DNA of 64,000 nt from Mycolicibacterium aromaticivorans JS19b1 = JCM 16368 (lineage in GTDB: Bacteria; Actinomycetota; Actinomycetes; Mycobacteriales; Mycobacteriaceae), in the NCBI RefSeq assembly GCF_000559085.1, contig NZ_JALN02000001.1:4464001-4528000 (forward strand). The letters are read 5' to 3'. Made by a program: the position numbers and the translations under genes. Of the stretch, positions 1 to 9,085 are shown piece by piece (position 1 is the first letter of the stretch; each line of letters begins with the position of its first letter). The notes under the pieces are model-generated. The model was not told the origin of the DNA. It saw only the letters and a list, made by a program, of their open reading frames with translations, and made no database searches.

Positions 1-575
1 TTCATGAAGGAATGCCCGACGGTCGGATATTCCTTGATGTCGCGCGGCACGTCGTTGGTCGACAGCAGGTCTTCCAGTTTGTCGGCCGCACCCTTGAGCA
101 TCCAGTCCATGGCGCCGTAACTGGCCACGGTCGGGCACGAGTTCGGGATCGCCGAGATGTCCGAGGGCCATTCCCCGTAATTGGGGGCCGAGGCGTCGAA
201 GTGTCCGGTCGGTGCCAGCACGAGGCAGAACCCACCGCCCATGCAGAATCCGATCACGCCGACTTTGCCGTTGCACGCCGGGTCGGCCATCAGGTGGTCG
301 CGGGCGGCGATGAGGTCATCGACGGCGGTCCCTTTGCCCTTCTTGAACGCCTGCAGGGTGCGCACCACGCAGAGCAGCCGATTGCCCCGGTGATACAGCG
401 CCGGGGTGATCGCGAGGTAGCCGTTGTCGGCGAACCGGTCGGTGATGCGTTTGATGTCACCCGTCATGCCCATCGCGTCGTGCACGATCACGACGCCGGG
501 CCACGGTCCGTCGCCGGCCGGCCGTGCTTGATAGGCAGGCAGCGGGCCCGCCGGAGCGGGAAACGTGGTCTCCAT
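1..575 (-). CDS. dienelactone hydrolase family protein (3' end cut by window edge)
   Basis: Alpha/beta hydrolase of the dienelactone hydrolase family. The visible 191 residues start with METTFPAPAG and contain the nucleophile elbow GFCMGGG with Cys111 in place of Ser, as in this family, and a His at about residue 188 in the context PTVGHSF that fits the catalytic histidine. The C-terminus lies outside the window, so the family length of about 230-250 residues cannot be checked. The ATG at 575 follows the SDR gene by 26 bases on the same strand, so it may be the last gene of the inositol operon. Its substrate is unknown; a role in hydrolysing a lactone or ester intermediate is only inference. 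Confidence 0.85.
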   Translation of the reverse strand, partial: METTFPAPAGPLPAYQARPAGDGPWPGVVIVHDAMGMTGDIKRITDRFADNGYLAITPALYHRGNRLLCVVRTLQAFKKGKGTAVDDLIAARDHLMADPACNGKVGVIGFCMGGGFCLVLAPTGHFDASAPNYGEWPSDISAIPNSCPTVASYGAMDWMLKGAADKLEDLLSTNDVPRDIKEYPTVGHSFM

Positions 576-601
576 GGAAGGGCATCTTGCCCGTTAGGTG
601 A

Positions 602-1369
602 TCAACTCCGCCAGGGGTTGTTGCCGGCGTCCCAGGCTTTCTGGATGTCCGGGTAGATCGACGTCTGATCGGTGGGTACCGAATTCTTCGTCATCCGGGT
701 GCGCTCGTCGGCCAGGACCTCGGGCGAGCCGCCCTCGATGGCGTCCATGGTCTGGGCCGCGACGTCCTCGGGTGCGATCTTCGGGCCGTCGATCACCGCG
801 GCCATATCGGTGTCGATGAACCCGGCGTGCACACCGACGACATGCGTGCCCTGGCCGTGCAACTCGATCCGCAGCGCGTTGGTCAACGCCCACTCGGCGG
901 CCTTGGAAGCCCCGTAGGAGGCGTTGAAGGGAGAGACGAAGAAGCTGACCACCGAGAGCATGTTCACCAGTGCGCTGCCGCCCGGCTGTGCGGCCAGCAC
1001 GGGCGCGAACGCGCGTGCCATCGCCAGCGTGCCGAAGTAGTTGGTCTCCATCTCGACCCGGGCGGCATCGGGATCCTCGGCGGTCAGGAACGGCGACTGC
1101 AGCATGGCGCCGGCGTTGTTGATCAACACCGACACGTCGGCGCAGGCCTGCGCCGCGGCGCGCACGGCGTCAGCGTCGGTGATGTCCAGGGCGACCGGTA
1201 CCACCCGCGAATCGTCGAACGCGACGCTGCTCGGGTTACGGGCGGCGGCGTAGACCTTGGTGGCGCCGCGGTCCAGCAGCGCCTGGGTGAACGCCCGGCC
1301 GAGGCCGCGGTTGGCGCCTGTGACCAGTGCGATGCTGCCGTCGATGGCTTTGCCGTTGGTTGCGGCCAT
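602..1369 (-). CDS. SDR family NAD(P)-dependent oxidoreductase
   Basis: Classical short-chain dehydrogenase/reductase of 255 residues. The cofactor motif TGANRGLG is at residues 17-24, NNAG at 84-87, and the active site Ser139, Tyr152 and Lys156 (YGASK) is intact. Start ATG is preceded by GAGGAG at 6 bases. It follows the IolH-like gene by 37 bases on the same strand, so it is probably transcribed with the iol genes and may oxidise or reduce a polyol or sugar intermediate, but the substrate cannot be read from sequence. The family assignment is firm; the pathway role is inferred from position. Confidence 0.9.
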   Translation of the reverse strand: MAATNGKAIDGSIALVTGANRGLGRAFTQALLDRGATKVYAAARNPSSVAFDDSRVVPVALDITDADAVRAAAQACADVSVLINNAGAMLQSPFLTAEDPDAARVEMETNYFGTLAMARAFAPVLAAQPGGSALVNMLSVVSFFVSPFNASYGASKAAEWALTNALRIELHGQGTHVVGVHAGFIDTDMAAVIDGPKIAPEDVAAQTMDAIEGGSPEVLADERTRMTKNSVPTDQTSIYPDIQKAWDAGNNPWRS

Positions 1370-1406
1370 GGTCTGCTCCTCGGTGTCGGTTACCAGGGGT
1401 CAACAC

Positions 1407-2288
1407 CTACCGGCAGGCGCGGTATTTCGCGACGTAGTCCGTCATCGTCGCCAACTGGTAGCGCGAGACCTCGTGCGCGTTCTCGTCTTCGGCGAACACC
1501 GAGGAAACCATCACGGTGTCGGACCGGTCGTAAAAGCCGATCTCGGCCAGGCCGGAGAAAAACTCCTCCCAGTCGATGTCACCGTCACCGATCTTGAGGT
1601 GCTGATGCACTCGTACCGGGCTGCCCGGCGGATTGGTGATGTAGCGCAGGCCGTGGCTGCGGTGATGGTCCATGGTGTCGGCCACGTGCACCAGCCGCAG
1701 CTTGTCGCGGGCGGCCCGCATAATGTCGCCCATGTTCCCGCCCATGTGGAAGGCGTGGCACGCGACGAAGACCATGCCGATATTGGGGGAGTTGACCCCG
1801 CGGATGATCCGCAACGCCTCCATCCCGTCCTCGACGAAGTCGTCGGGGTGCGGATCGATTCGGACGTCGAGTCCTTCGCGCTCGATGATCGGCAGCAGTT
1901 CCTCCATGGACCGGAAGAACGACCGCTCCGACTCTTCGGCTTTTTCGGGGCGGCCGGCGAACTCGGTGTTGATCACATTCACGCCGAGGTCCACAGTGAT
2001 CTGGATGACGCGCTTCCAATTGCGTACCGCGGCTTCGCGAGCATCCTCGTCCGGCGCCGACCAGCGCAGTACCGGCAACACCGAGGCGATCCCGACTCCT
2101 GCGTCGGCGCAGGCCTTACGGAACGTGGCCACCAGCTCGTCGTCGGCGCGTGGGTGGTTGAAGAACGGGATGAAATCGCGATGCGGAGTCAGCTGCAGGT
2201 ACTCATAGCCCAGATCGGCGACCAAGCGCGGAAATTCGAGTAGCGCGTGATCGTGGTGGAACGGGGTGGGATCCAGGGCGATCTTCAT
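1407..2288 (-). CDS. sugar phosphate isomerase/epimerase (IolH-like TIM barrel)
   Basis: 293-residue AP-endonuclease-2-type TIM barrel. Metal-binding residues are plausible in NTEFAG, HPDDFVEDG, and the ACHAFHMGG and HVADTMDHH segments. The family includes IolE, IolH and IolI. It begins 1 base after the iolG stop codon, so translation is likely coupled to iolG, and the same gene neighbourhood (iolG followed by iolH) occurs in the Corynebacterium inositol cluster. I infer a role in isomerising or dehydrating an inosose or a deoxy-inosose, but the exact reaction is not settled for this subfamily. The start ATG has no competing upstream candidate because the preceding gene ends there. Confidence 0.82.
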   Translation of the reverse strand: MKIALDPTPFHHDHALLEFPRLVADLGYEYLQLTPHRDFIPFFNHPRADDELVATFRKACADAGVGIASVLPVLRWSAPDEDAREAAVRNWKRVIQITVDLGVNVINTEFAGRPEKAEESERSFFRSMEELLPIIEREGLDVRIDPHPDDFVEDGMEALRIIRGVNSPNIGMVFVACHAFHMGGNMGDIMRAARDKLRLVHVADTMDHHRSHGLRYITNPPGSPVRVHQHLKIGDGDIDWEEFFSGLAEIGFYDRSDTVMVSSVFAEDENAHEVSRYQLATMTDYVAKYRACR

Positions 2289-2289
2289 C

Positions 2290-3321
2290 TCACGCGCCCG
2301 CGATCGTCTCGCGGGCCACCATCGTGACCTCCACGGGCTTGCCGCTGTTCAGCGACTGCACGCCGGCCTCGCACACCGCCGCGGCGGCGTAGCCGTCCCA
2401 CGCCGACGGGCCGTCCACGTAATTTCCGGTCGACGACCCGTGCCGCACGGCGTCCACCCAGCGCTGGAATTCCGTGTCGTAGGCCTGGCCGAAGCGTTCC
2501 CGGAAACCGGGCGTGATCTGGCCACCCCAGGTGCCCGGCGCGGTCTTGCGGATCAGGCCGACGTCCAAACCGATCATGGCGCTGCCCTTTTCGGCAACCA
2601 CCTCGGTGCGCACCTCGTAGGCGACACCGGTGGTCACGAACAGCTCGACATCAACATGCTTACCGGATGCGGTGCGCATGATGGCGATCTGCGGGTCGGC
2701 CACCCCGTCGGGCGCACCCGGGTTGGCCGACGGCGTGATGATCTGGATGGCGATGATCTCCTCGTTGAACAGGAAGCGCGTCACATCGACCTCGTGCACC
2801 AGCGAGTCGCGGACGATCATCGCGCTGTCGAATGACGGCGGCACGGCGGGATTGCGGTGCGCACAGTGCAACACCAGCGGGCGGCCCAGCTCGCCGGAGT
2901 CCAGCATCGCCTTCAGCGCGGCGTACTCGTGGTCGAAGCGGCGCATGAAACCGACTTGGATGAGCCGCTTTCCGAGCTCGGCCTCACGTTTGACCACCTC
3001 CAACGAGGTCTCCACATCGGTGGTCAGCGGCTTCTCGCACAGCACCGGCTTGCCGTGCTCCAGGCAGGCCAGCAGTTGCTTCTCGTGGGCGGGTCCCGGC
3101 GTGGCCAGCACGACGGCGTCGACGTCCGGGTCGGCGATGGCGTCCAGCGGATCGGCGACCACCCGGCAACCCGGCAGGCCCGCAGCGATCTGCTCGGCCT
3201 TGTCCGTGAGGTAGTCGTTGACGACGGCCACATGGGCACCGGAGATCGTCGACGTCAGGCGGGCGACATGGTCGGCGCCCATGATGCCGACACCGAGTAC
3301 GGCGACACGAAGGTCAGACAT
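2290..3321 (-). CDS. iolG: inositol 2-dehydrogenase
   Basis: Gfo/Idh/MocA oxidoreductase of 343 residues, converting myo-inositol to 2-keto-myo-inositol with NAD, the first step of the pathway. The Rossmann motif GVGIMGADH is at residues 10-18. Residues Lys97 (CEKPL), Asp172 and His176 (RDSLVHEVD) fall at the same numbers as the catalytic triad of Bacillus IolG as I know it. A Shine-Dalgarno CAGGAG lies about 11 bases before the ATG. The gene sits between iolE (19-base gap) and the IolH-like gene (1-base gap), inside the minus-strand operon. This is the most canonical of three Gfo/Idh/MocA proteins in the window. Confidence 0.93.
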   Translation of the reverse strand: MSDLRVAVLGVGIMGADHVARLTSTISGAHVAVVNDYLTDKAEQIAAGLPGCRVVADPLDAIADPDVDAVVLATPGPAHEKQLLACLEHGKPVLCEKPLTTDVETSLEVVKREAELGKRLIQVGFMRRFDHEYAALKAMLDSGELGRPLVLHCAHRNPAVPPSFDSAMIVRDSLVHEVDVTRFLFNEEIIAIQIITPSANPGAPDGVADPQIAIMRTASGKHVDVELFVTTGVAYEVRTEVVAEKGSAMIGLDVGLIRKTAPGTWGGQITPGFRERFGQAYDTEFQRWVDAVRHGSSTGNYVDGPSAWDGYAAAAVCEAGVQSLNSGKPVEVTMVARETIAGA

Positions 3322-3340
3322 GGGGTGAATCTCTCCTGAA

Positions 3341-4243
3341 CTAGAACCGGACGGACGGGACGCCGCAGGACCCGAGGTAGGTGCGGGTGCGCTTGGCGAT
3401 GGGCAGCGGAGCGTCGACCTCGCACGGGTACATGTCTTGTTCGACGATCGCGAACACGTCGATGCCGAGCTTCTCGATCTCGGCGAGAAGCGGTGGCATG
3501 TCCGGGATTCCGCGTGGCGGCTCGGTCATTGCGCCGAGCTTGACGGCCTCGCCGAACGGCAGGTCCTCGGCTTCGACCTTGGCCCGCACTTCCGGATCGA
3601 CCTGCTTGAGGTGAAGGTAGCCGATGCGCTCGGGTGCGCGGCGGATGATCGCGATGTTGTCGCCGCCGCAATAGGAGATGTGACCGGTGTCGAGGCACAG
3701 GTTCACGAACCCGCCGTCGGTGCCGTCGAGAAAGCGGTAGACGTTCTCCTCGGTGTCGACGTGACTGTCGGCGTGGGGGTGATACTGCGCCCGAACCCCG
3801 TACTGCTCGAACATCGCCTTGCCCAGTTCGTTCATCCCCTGGGTCTTCTTGCGCCACTGCTCGGGTGTCAGAGTTCGGTCTTCCAGCACCGCGCCGGACG
3901 ACGGGTCGCGCCACATCTCCGGGATCACCACGACATGCTTACCGCCCACGGCGGCAGTCAGTTTCGCGACGTCCTCGATCTGTTTCCAGACTGCGGACCA
4001 CGAATCGTCGTGATGCAGGTGTTCGAAGACCGTTCCCGCCGAAAGCTTCAGGTTGCGCGCCGCCAGCTCATCCGAGAGTTGCTGAGGATCGGTCGGAAGG
4101 TAGCCGAACGGGCCCAGCTCGATCCACTGGTAGCCCGATGCGGCGACTTCGTCGAGGAACCGGGAGTAAGGGGTCTGCTGGGGATCGTCCGGGAACCACA
4201 CACCCCAGGAGTCCGGTGCTGATCCGACGACAATGGTGCTCAC
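3341..4243 (-). CDS. iolE: inosose dehydratase (2-keto-myo-inositol dehydratase)
   Basis: 300-residue TIM barrel that dehydrates 2-keto-myo-inositol to a trihydroxycyclohexanedione. It opens with the IolE hallmark [11 protein letters not shown] and carries [29 protein letters not shown] and IVEQDMYP, the metal-binding and active-site blocks of the family. The frame stays open far upstream into iolD, but the GTG at 4243 is the supported start: AAGGA overlaps the iolD stop codon 8 bases before it, and the protein then begins [13 protein letters not shown] as expected. The gap to iolD is 11 bases, indicating cotranscription. Confidence 0.94.
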   Translation of the reverse strand: MSTIVVGSAPDSWGVWFPDDPQQTPYSRFLDEVAASGYQWIELGPFGYLPTDPQQLSDELAARNLKLSAGTVFEHLHHDDSWSAVWKQIEDVAKLTAAVGGKHVVVIPEMWRDPSSGAVLEDRTLTPEQWRKKTQGMNELGKAMFEQYGVRAQYHPHADSHVDTEENVYRFLDGTDGGFVNLCLDTGHISYCGGDNIAIIRRAPERIGYLHLKQVDPEVRAKVEAEDLPFGEAVKLGAMTEPPRGIPDMPPLLAEIEKLGIDVFAIVEQDMYPCEVDAPLPIAKRTRTYLGSCGVPSVRF

Positions 4244-4254
4244 GATGGGCGTCC

Positions 4255-6204
4255 TTAGCGATCTGACGGGTTGATAAGGGGGCGTTGGACTTTCTTCCAG
4301 TCCGCATACCTCTGGTAGGCCTGTTGAGTGGAGGCCAATGTTGATTCCTGGCTGACCGGTACGTCCCACCAGCTCTGGCTGTCGGGTGCGTAGATCAGGG
4401 GATCGGTCTCCACATGAATGACGGTGACGCGCTCCGCTGCCTTGGCCGTCTTGACCGCGTCGGTGAACTCCGCGGCCGTGCCCACCTTGATGACGTCGGC
4501 GCCCAGGCTGGCGGCATTCGCGGCCAGATCGACCGGCAGCGTGTCGCCGTCGAGCCGGCCGTCGTCCGTCCGGTACCGGTAGGCGGTACCGAATCGTTGC
4601 GAACCCAGTGATTCGGAAAGCCCACCGATGGAGGCGAATCCGTGGTTCTGCACCAGGACCGGGATGATCTTGATGCCCTCCTGGACGGCGGTCACCAGCT
4701 CGGTGGCCATCATCAGGTAGGAGCCGTCGCCGACCATGACGAACACGTCGCGGTCGTCGTCGGCCATCCGAACGCCGATACCGCCGGCGATCTCGTAACC
4801 CATGCACGAGTAGCCGTATTCGACGTGATAGCCCTTGCGGTCGCGGGCGCGCCACAGCTTGTGCAGATCGCCGGGCATCGACCCGGCCGCGCACACCACC
4901 ACGTCACGAGGATCCGAGAGTGTGTTGACCAGGCCAATGGCCTGATTCTGGTTGAGCGCCGCGCCGTCCTCGCAGGCGTACACCGACGACACGGCATCGT
5001 CCCACTCGGCGGCGAGTTCGGTTACCCGGGAACGATATTCGTCGCTGACGGTGTAGCCCTTGAGTGCGGGACCCAACGCGTCGATGGCTTCCCGGGCATC
5101 CGACACCATACTGACGCCGCCCTGTTTCACCGAATCCAGCGAGGCGACATTGATGTTGACGAACCGGACATCCGGAGTGTTGAACGCGGTGCGCGATGCC
5201 GAGGTGAAATCGCTGTAGCGGGTTCCGATCCCGATGATCACGTCGGCGTCGGCGGCCAGCGCGTTGGCCGCCGTGGTTCCCGTCGAGCCGACGGCCCCGA
5301 CCGATTGCGGATGGTCGAAGCGCAGTGACCCCTTGCCGGCCTGGCTTTCGGAGACCGGGATGCCGGTCTGCTCACAGAACGCGGCCAGCGCGTCTTCGGC
5401 TTCCGAATAGTGCACGCCGCCACCGGCGATGATCAGCGGCTTGGTCGCGGCGGCGATGATCTCGGCGGCGCGGGTGATCACCGTACGTTCCGGCATGGGG
5501 CGGGCGACGTGCCACGTGCGTTCGGCGAACAGCGATTCCGGCCAGTCGTGGGCTTGCGCTTGCACATCCTGGGGGATCGATACGGTGGCCGCTCCGGTTT
5601 CGACCGGGTCGGTGAGCACGCGCATGGCACCCAGAAGTGCGGCGGGCAGCTGCTCGGGTCGCCACACCCGATCGAAGTAGCGTGACAACGGCTTGAACGC
5701 ATCGTTGACCGTGACGTCACCAGAGGACGGCAGCTCGAGCTCCTGCAGCACGGGTGAACTGACCCGGGTGGCGAAGGTGTCGGCAGGCAGCAGCAGTACC
5801 GGCAGCCGGTTGATGGTCGCCAACGCCGCACCGGTGAGCATGTTGGTGGATCCGGGTCCGACGCTCGCGGTGACGGCCCAGGCCTCCAGGCGGTCCTTCT
5901 GCCGGGCGTACGCGACGGCGGTGTGCACCATGGCCTGCTCGTTGCGGCCCAGCACGTACTTGAGACCCGGCTGGCGACCGGCCGCCAGCGATTCGACTTC
6001 GTCCTGCAGCAGCGCCTGACCCAGGCCGGCCACGTTGCCATGGCCGAAGATGCCCAGGCATCCGGCGAAGAACTTCCGGCGTACCCCGTCACGCTCGACG
6101 TACTGGTTGGCGAGGAACCGAATGGTGGCCTGTGCCACGGTGAGTCGCACGGTACCTTCGGAGTCGGCCAGCTTCTCGGTCGACTTCGGCGCGGTCGATA
6201 CCAC
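4255..6204 (-). CDS. iolD: 3D-(3,5/4)-trihydroxycyclohexane-1,2-dione acylhydrolase (decyclizing)
   Basis: 649-residue thiamine-diphosphate enzyme that opens the ring of the IolE product to 5-deoxy-glucuronate. The TPP domain order is conventional: the glutamate that activates the cofactor is Glu89 in GRNEQAMVH, and the metal/diphosphate motif runs from VGDGSY (491-496) to QNHG (519-522). Length matches the family (about 640). The GTG start at 6204 has AAGGAG 7 bases upstream, inside the 3' end of iolB, with only 2 bases separating the genes, so translational coupling is likely. No truncation or odd residue was seen. Confidence 0.95.
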   Translation of the reverse strand: MVSTAPKSTEKLADSEGTVRLTVAQATIRFLANQYVERDGVRRKFFAGCLGIFGHGNVAGLGQALLQDEVESLAAGRQPGLKYVLGRNEQAMVHTAVAYARQKDRLEAWAVTASVGPGSTNMLTGAALATINRLPVLLLPADTFATRVSSPVLQELELPSSGDVTVNDAFKPLSRYFDRVWRPEQLPAALLGAMRVLTDPVETGAATVSIPQDVQAQAHDWPESLFAERTWHVARPMPERTVITRAAEIIAAATKPLIIAGGGVHYSEAEDALAAFCEQTGIPVSESQAGKGSLRFDHPQSVGAVGSTGTTAANALAADADVIIGIGTRYSDFTSASRTAFNTPDVRFVNINVASLDSVKQGGVSMVSDAREAIDALGPALKGYTVSDEYRSRVTELAAEWDDAVSSVYACEDGAALNQNQAIGLVNTLSDPRDVVVCAAGSMPGDLHKLWRARDRKGYHVEYGYSCMGYEIAGGIGVRMADDDRDVFVMVGDGSYLMMATELVTAVQEGIKIIPVLVQNHGFASIGGLSESLGSQRFGTAYRYRTDDGRLDGDTLPVDLAANAASLGADVIKVGTAAEFTDAVKTAKAAERVTVIHVETDPLIYAPDSQSWWDVPVSQESTLASTQQAYQRYADWKKVQRPLINPSDR

Positions 6205-6206
6205 GA

Positions 6207-7082
6207 TCAGACTCCTTGCCCGGACGGGCTGCCCATCGGCAGCCGGGGATCGACCTGCTGGTGTTCCCAGCTGCCGCGCAGCCAGGTGTGGTTCGGGTCG
6301 TCACAGATCAGCCAGGCCCGGTTCGGTCCGGAGCCTGCCATCACGTTGAGGTAGTACATGTGGTGGCCGGGCGCGGCGATCGACGGACCGTGGTAGCCGT
6401 GCGGTACCAGCACCACGTCGCCCGAGCGGACCTCTTCGAGCACCTCGATAGGGCGCTGCGGGGTGCCGTAGACACGGTGATAGCCGAAGCCGGGGGTGCC
6501 TGCCGGGCTGTCGGCGATCTCGAAGTAGTAGATCTCCTCGAGCTGCGTCTCGACGTCGCTGTTCTCCTCATGCTTGTGCGCGGGATAGCTCGACCAATTG
6601 CCGCCGGGGGTGATGACCTCGCAGGCGATCAGCGAGTCGGCCTCGAACGTGGTTGCGGTGCCGAAGTTGTGCACCTGGCGGCTGCAGTTGCCGGCCCCGC
6701 GTAACTCGACGGCCACGTCGGCTGCCGCGACCCGGCGGTTCGGGAAGGACCGGGTGGCGCGCGCCCCACAGATCGCGAAGCGGCCTTCGCCGATCAGCGT
6801 GAACGTCTGGTCGATGCCGAGGTAGACCATGTCGGCAGGACCGTCGAAAACCGATTCGCGCCGTGACAGCTCGAATGTGTCTCCGCCACAGTCGATCCTG
6901 CCGCCCCCCGATAGCGGCAGGATCATCACCTCGGTACGGCCGGTGGTCAGCTCGATGGTTTGGCTGTCATCCAGTCCCACCACCTGCAGCGAGGACTCCG
7001 CCCATCCCGCGGACTCGGGCGTCACGTCGACGGTGAAGGGCAACTCGGCGCTGCGGGCGGGAATATAGTACTTACTGTTCAT
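6207..7082 (-). CDS. iolB: 5-deoxy-glucuronate isomerase
   Basis: 291-residue double-cupin protein of the IolB/KduI type that isomerises 5-deoxy-D-glucuronate to 2-deoxy-5-keto-D-gluconate. The metal site is visible as PAHKHEEN (residues 168-174) plus LEEIYYF shortly after, and VPHGYHGPS near residue 245. Family length is about 270-300, so it is complete. It lies between the aldolase gene (6-base gap) and iolD (2-base gap) in the operon. Recognition is strong from both the motifs and the flanking genes. Confidence 0.94.
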   Translation of the reverse strand: MNSKYYIPARSAELPFTVDVTPESAGWAESSLQVVGLDDSQTIELTTGRTEVMILPLSGGGRIDCGGDTFELSRRESVFDGPADMVYLGIDQTFTLIGEGRFAICGARATRSFPNRRVAAADVAVELRGAGNCSRQVHNFGTATTFEADSLIACEVITPGGNWSSYPAHKHEENSDVETQLEEIYYFEIADSPAGTPGFGYHRVYGTPQRPIEVLEEVRSGDVVLVPHGYHGPSIAAPGHHMYYLNVMAGSGPNRAWLICDDPNHTWLRGSWEHQQVDPRLPMGSPSGQGV

Positions 7083-7088
7083 CCGTTG

Positions 7089-7967
7089 TCACCTCACCAT
7101 CGCCACGGCTGTCGCGACCGCGGAACTCACATCGTCATCCGTCGGATACAGCAGAGTGCGGCCGACGATCAGACCCCGCACCGACGGCAGCGACAATGCC
7201 TTCTCCCAACTGGCGAACGCCTCGTCGGGATCGGCGGGGTCGCCGCCCAGCAGGAGAGTCGGCAAGGTCGTGGAGTCCATCACTCGCTCCATCTCGTCGA
7301 CGACCGGCAGCTTCATCCAGGTGTATGCCGACGTCGATCCCAGCCCCTGGCTGATGTGGATGGACTTGATCACCGCATCGGGGCTCAGGTCGTTGCGCAC
7401 CTTGCCGTCGACCCGGCTGGACAGGAACGGTTCGAGCATCGCAATCAAGCCGTGCGCGGCCAGCTCGTCGACGGCCTGCGCGCATGCGGCCAGGGTGGCG
7501 ACTGTGCCCGGATCGGCGAGGTCGATGCGGCACAACATCTTTCCGCCGTTCATCTTCGCCGCGGCAGTTGACGCGGCGGTCGCGGCCGTCATGCGGTCGT
7601 CGAGCTCGAAACAGGCGCCGGCCAGGCCGCCGCGATTCATCGAGGAGAAGACCACCTTGTCCTCGAGTGCGCCGAGCAGCAGCAGGTCGTCGAGGATGTC
7701 GGAGGTGGCCAGCACTCCGTCGACGCCGGGGTCGGCCAGTGCCGAGCGCAGCCGGTCGAGTAGGTCGGTCCGGCTGTTCATCGCGGTGGGCCGTGCGCCG
7801 ACGGCCAGGGCGCCCCGGGCCGGATGGTCGGCGGCGACGATCATCAGCCGTCCGTTGCCGCGCATGACGGGCCGGGTGGTGCGCTCCTGCCATGCCCGCG
7901 CGATCGCGGCCGGGTCGGCGACTCGCAGATCGGTGATGTCCGCGTAGTCCTTGCAGGCGCTAGACAT
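7089..7967 (-). CDS. Cgl0158-type (beta/alpha)8 aldolase of the inositol cluster
   Basis: 292-residue barrel protein of the family that lies between iolC and iolA/iolB in Corynebacterium inositol clusters. Features include VAADHPARGAL near the N-terminus, a probable Schiff-base region around SIHISQGLGSTSAYTWMKLP, and LLLGGDP with VGRTLLYP near the C-terminus, resembling class I DeoC/FbaB-type aldolases. The ATG at 7967 overlaps the iolC stop by 8 bases. Because no separate IolJ is present, I infer it cleaves 2-deoxy-5-keto-gluconate 6-phosphate, the IolC product, to dihydroxyacetone phosphate and malonate semialdehyde. Function is inferred from context, not shown. Confidence 0.85.
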   Translation of the reverse strand: MSSACKDYADITDLRVADPAAIARAWQERTTRPVMRGNGRLMIVAADHPARGALAVGARPTAMNSRTDLLDRLRSALADPGVDGVLATSDILDDLLLLGALEDKVVFSSMNRGGLAGACFELDDRMTAATAASTAAAKMNGGKMLCRIDLADPGTVATLAACAQAVDELAAHGLIAMLEPFLSSRVDGKVRNDLSPDAVIKSIHISQGLGSTSAYTWMKLPVVDEMERVMDSTTLPTLLLGGDPADPDEAFASWEKALSLPSVRGLIVGRTLLYPTDDDVSSAVATAVAMVR

Positions 7968-8931
7968 TGACGGCCCCCACCGCCGTCTGGTCGGCGAGCT
8001 CGGCCACCTCGTCGGTGGTCGGCATCGCCGTCGAGCATTCCAGCCGTGATGCGACGATCGCGCCTGCGGCGTTGGCGTAGCGCAGCGTCTTCTCCAGCGG
8101 CCAACCACGCAGCAGGCCGTGGCACAAGCTGCCGCCGAAACTGTCGCCCGCTCCGAGTCCGTTGACGACGTCGACGTCGACCGGGGGCACCGTCACCGAG
8201 GCGCTGCGGGTCTTGCCCAGCACCCCGCGCGGGCCCTGCTTGACGATCGCCAGCTGGACGCCGAGGTCGAGTAGCGCGTCGGCAGCCTTGTGCGGGTTGG
8301 TTTCCCCGACGGCGATCTGACACTCTTCGCGGTTGCCGACAGCGACTGTCACGTGGGCCAGTGCACGCTGAACCTGCGCGGTGGCGGCGGCGGGGGAGTC
8401 CCAGAACATCGGCCGGTAGTCGAGGTCGAGAACCGTCAATGGTGTGCGTGCGCGCGCCTCCCAGGCCGCGAAATGCGCACCGCGGCTTGGCTCTTCGGAC
8501 AGGCCCGTCACCGTCGACCAGTACAGCCGGGCGTTGCGCACGGCGTCGAGATCGATGTCGGCGGCGGTGATCTGCAGATCGGGCGCCGAGGGCTTGCGGT
8601 AGAAGTACAGCGGGAAGTCGTCCGGCGGGAAGATCTCGCAGAAAGTCACCGGAGTCGGGTATTGCGGGTCGATGGTGACGTAGCGGTTGTCCACGCCGAG
8701 GCGGCTCAGCTCCGCACGGACGAACCGGCCGAACGGATCTGCGCCGGCTCCGGAGATCAGCGCGGTGCGGTTGCCCAGTCGCGCGGCGGCCACCGAGACG
8801 TTGGCTGCGCTGCCGCCGAGGAACTTGCCGAAGGATTCCACGCGTTCGAGACCGACGCCGATCTGCAGCGGATAGATGTCGACGCCACTGCGCCCGATGG
8901 CGAGTACGTCGAACGGTGCGTCAGTAGTCAC
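7960..8931 (-). CDS. iolC: 5-dehydro-2-deoxygluconokinase
   Basis: 323-residue PfkB/ribokinase-family kinase phosphorylating 2-deoxy-5-keto-gluconate. The first PfkB signature lies around GGSAANVSVAAARLG (39-53) and the second is GLGAGDSFGG (258-267) with catalytic Asp263. Start GTG at 8931 is preceded by a purine-rich GAAGAGAG about 6 bases away. It is the promoter-proximal gene of the minus-strand operon that continues through the aldolase, iolB, iolD, iolE and iolG. Its promoter region is shared with the divergent GntR regulator gene and holds the 35-bp element described at 8983-9017. Confidence 0.93.
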   Translation of the reverse strand: MTTDAPFDVLAIGRSGVDIYPLQIGVGLERVESFGKFLGGSAANVSVAAARLGNRTALISGAGADPFGRFVRAELSRLGVDNRYVTIDPQYPTPVTFCEIFPPDDFPLYFYRKPSAPDLQITAADIDLDAVRNARLYWSTVTGLSEEPSRGAHFAAWEARARTPLTVLDLDYRPMFWDSPAAATAQVQRALAHVTVAVGNREECQIAVGETNPHKAADALLDLGVQLAIVKQGPRGVLGKTRSASVTVPPVDVDVVNGLGAGDSFGGSLCHGLLRGWPLEKTLRYANAAGAIVASRLECSTAMPTTDEVAELADQTAVGAVNV

Positions 8932-8969
8932 GTCAGCTCTCTTCAGGGCTCGGTGGGGACTTGTGTACG

Positions 8970-9017
8970 AGGGTGCCCCGCGTCACAGCGCTATGTCAAT
9001 ACTTTGTCCTGACATTC
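8970..9017 (-). promoter_or_regulatory. iolC promoter with putative IolR operator
   Basis: On the minus strand a -35 TTGACA (8994-8999) is followed, after 18 bases, by CACCCT (8970-8975) as a weak -10. The -35 lies inside a 35-base element (8983-9017) that recurs at 10699-10733 before the importer genes. The element contains TGTCCTGACA on the plus strand (9005-9014), which fits KGWCHTRACA, the Corynebacterium IolR consensus as I recall it, and arms TGTCA and TGACA separated by 11 bases. A repressor bound here would block RNA polymerase for iolC and sits just upstream of the regulator's own gene. Confidence 0.65.
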
Positions 9018-9085
9018 TATCTTTAGCTCAATCGATGTTAGAGTGCAGCTACTGTTGGGTTTTCGAGTTCGAGATCGGAGTCGAT

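Noticed and set aside
4244..4894. Upstream extension of iolE inside iolD
   Set aside because: The GTG at 4243 has a good ribosome site and gives the canonical IolE N-terminus; the extension is out of frame with iolD and low complexity.
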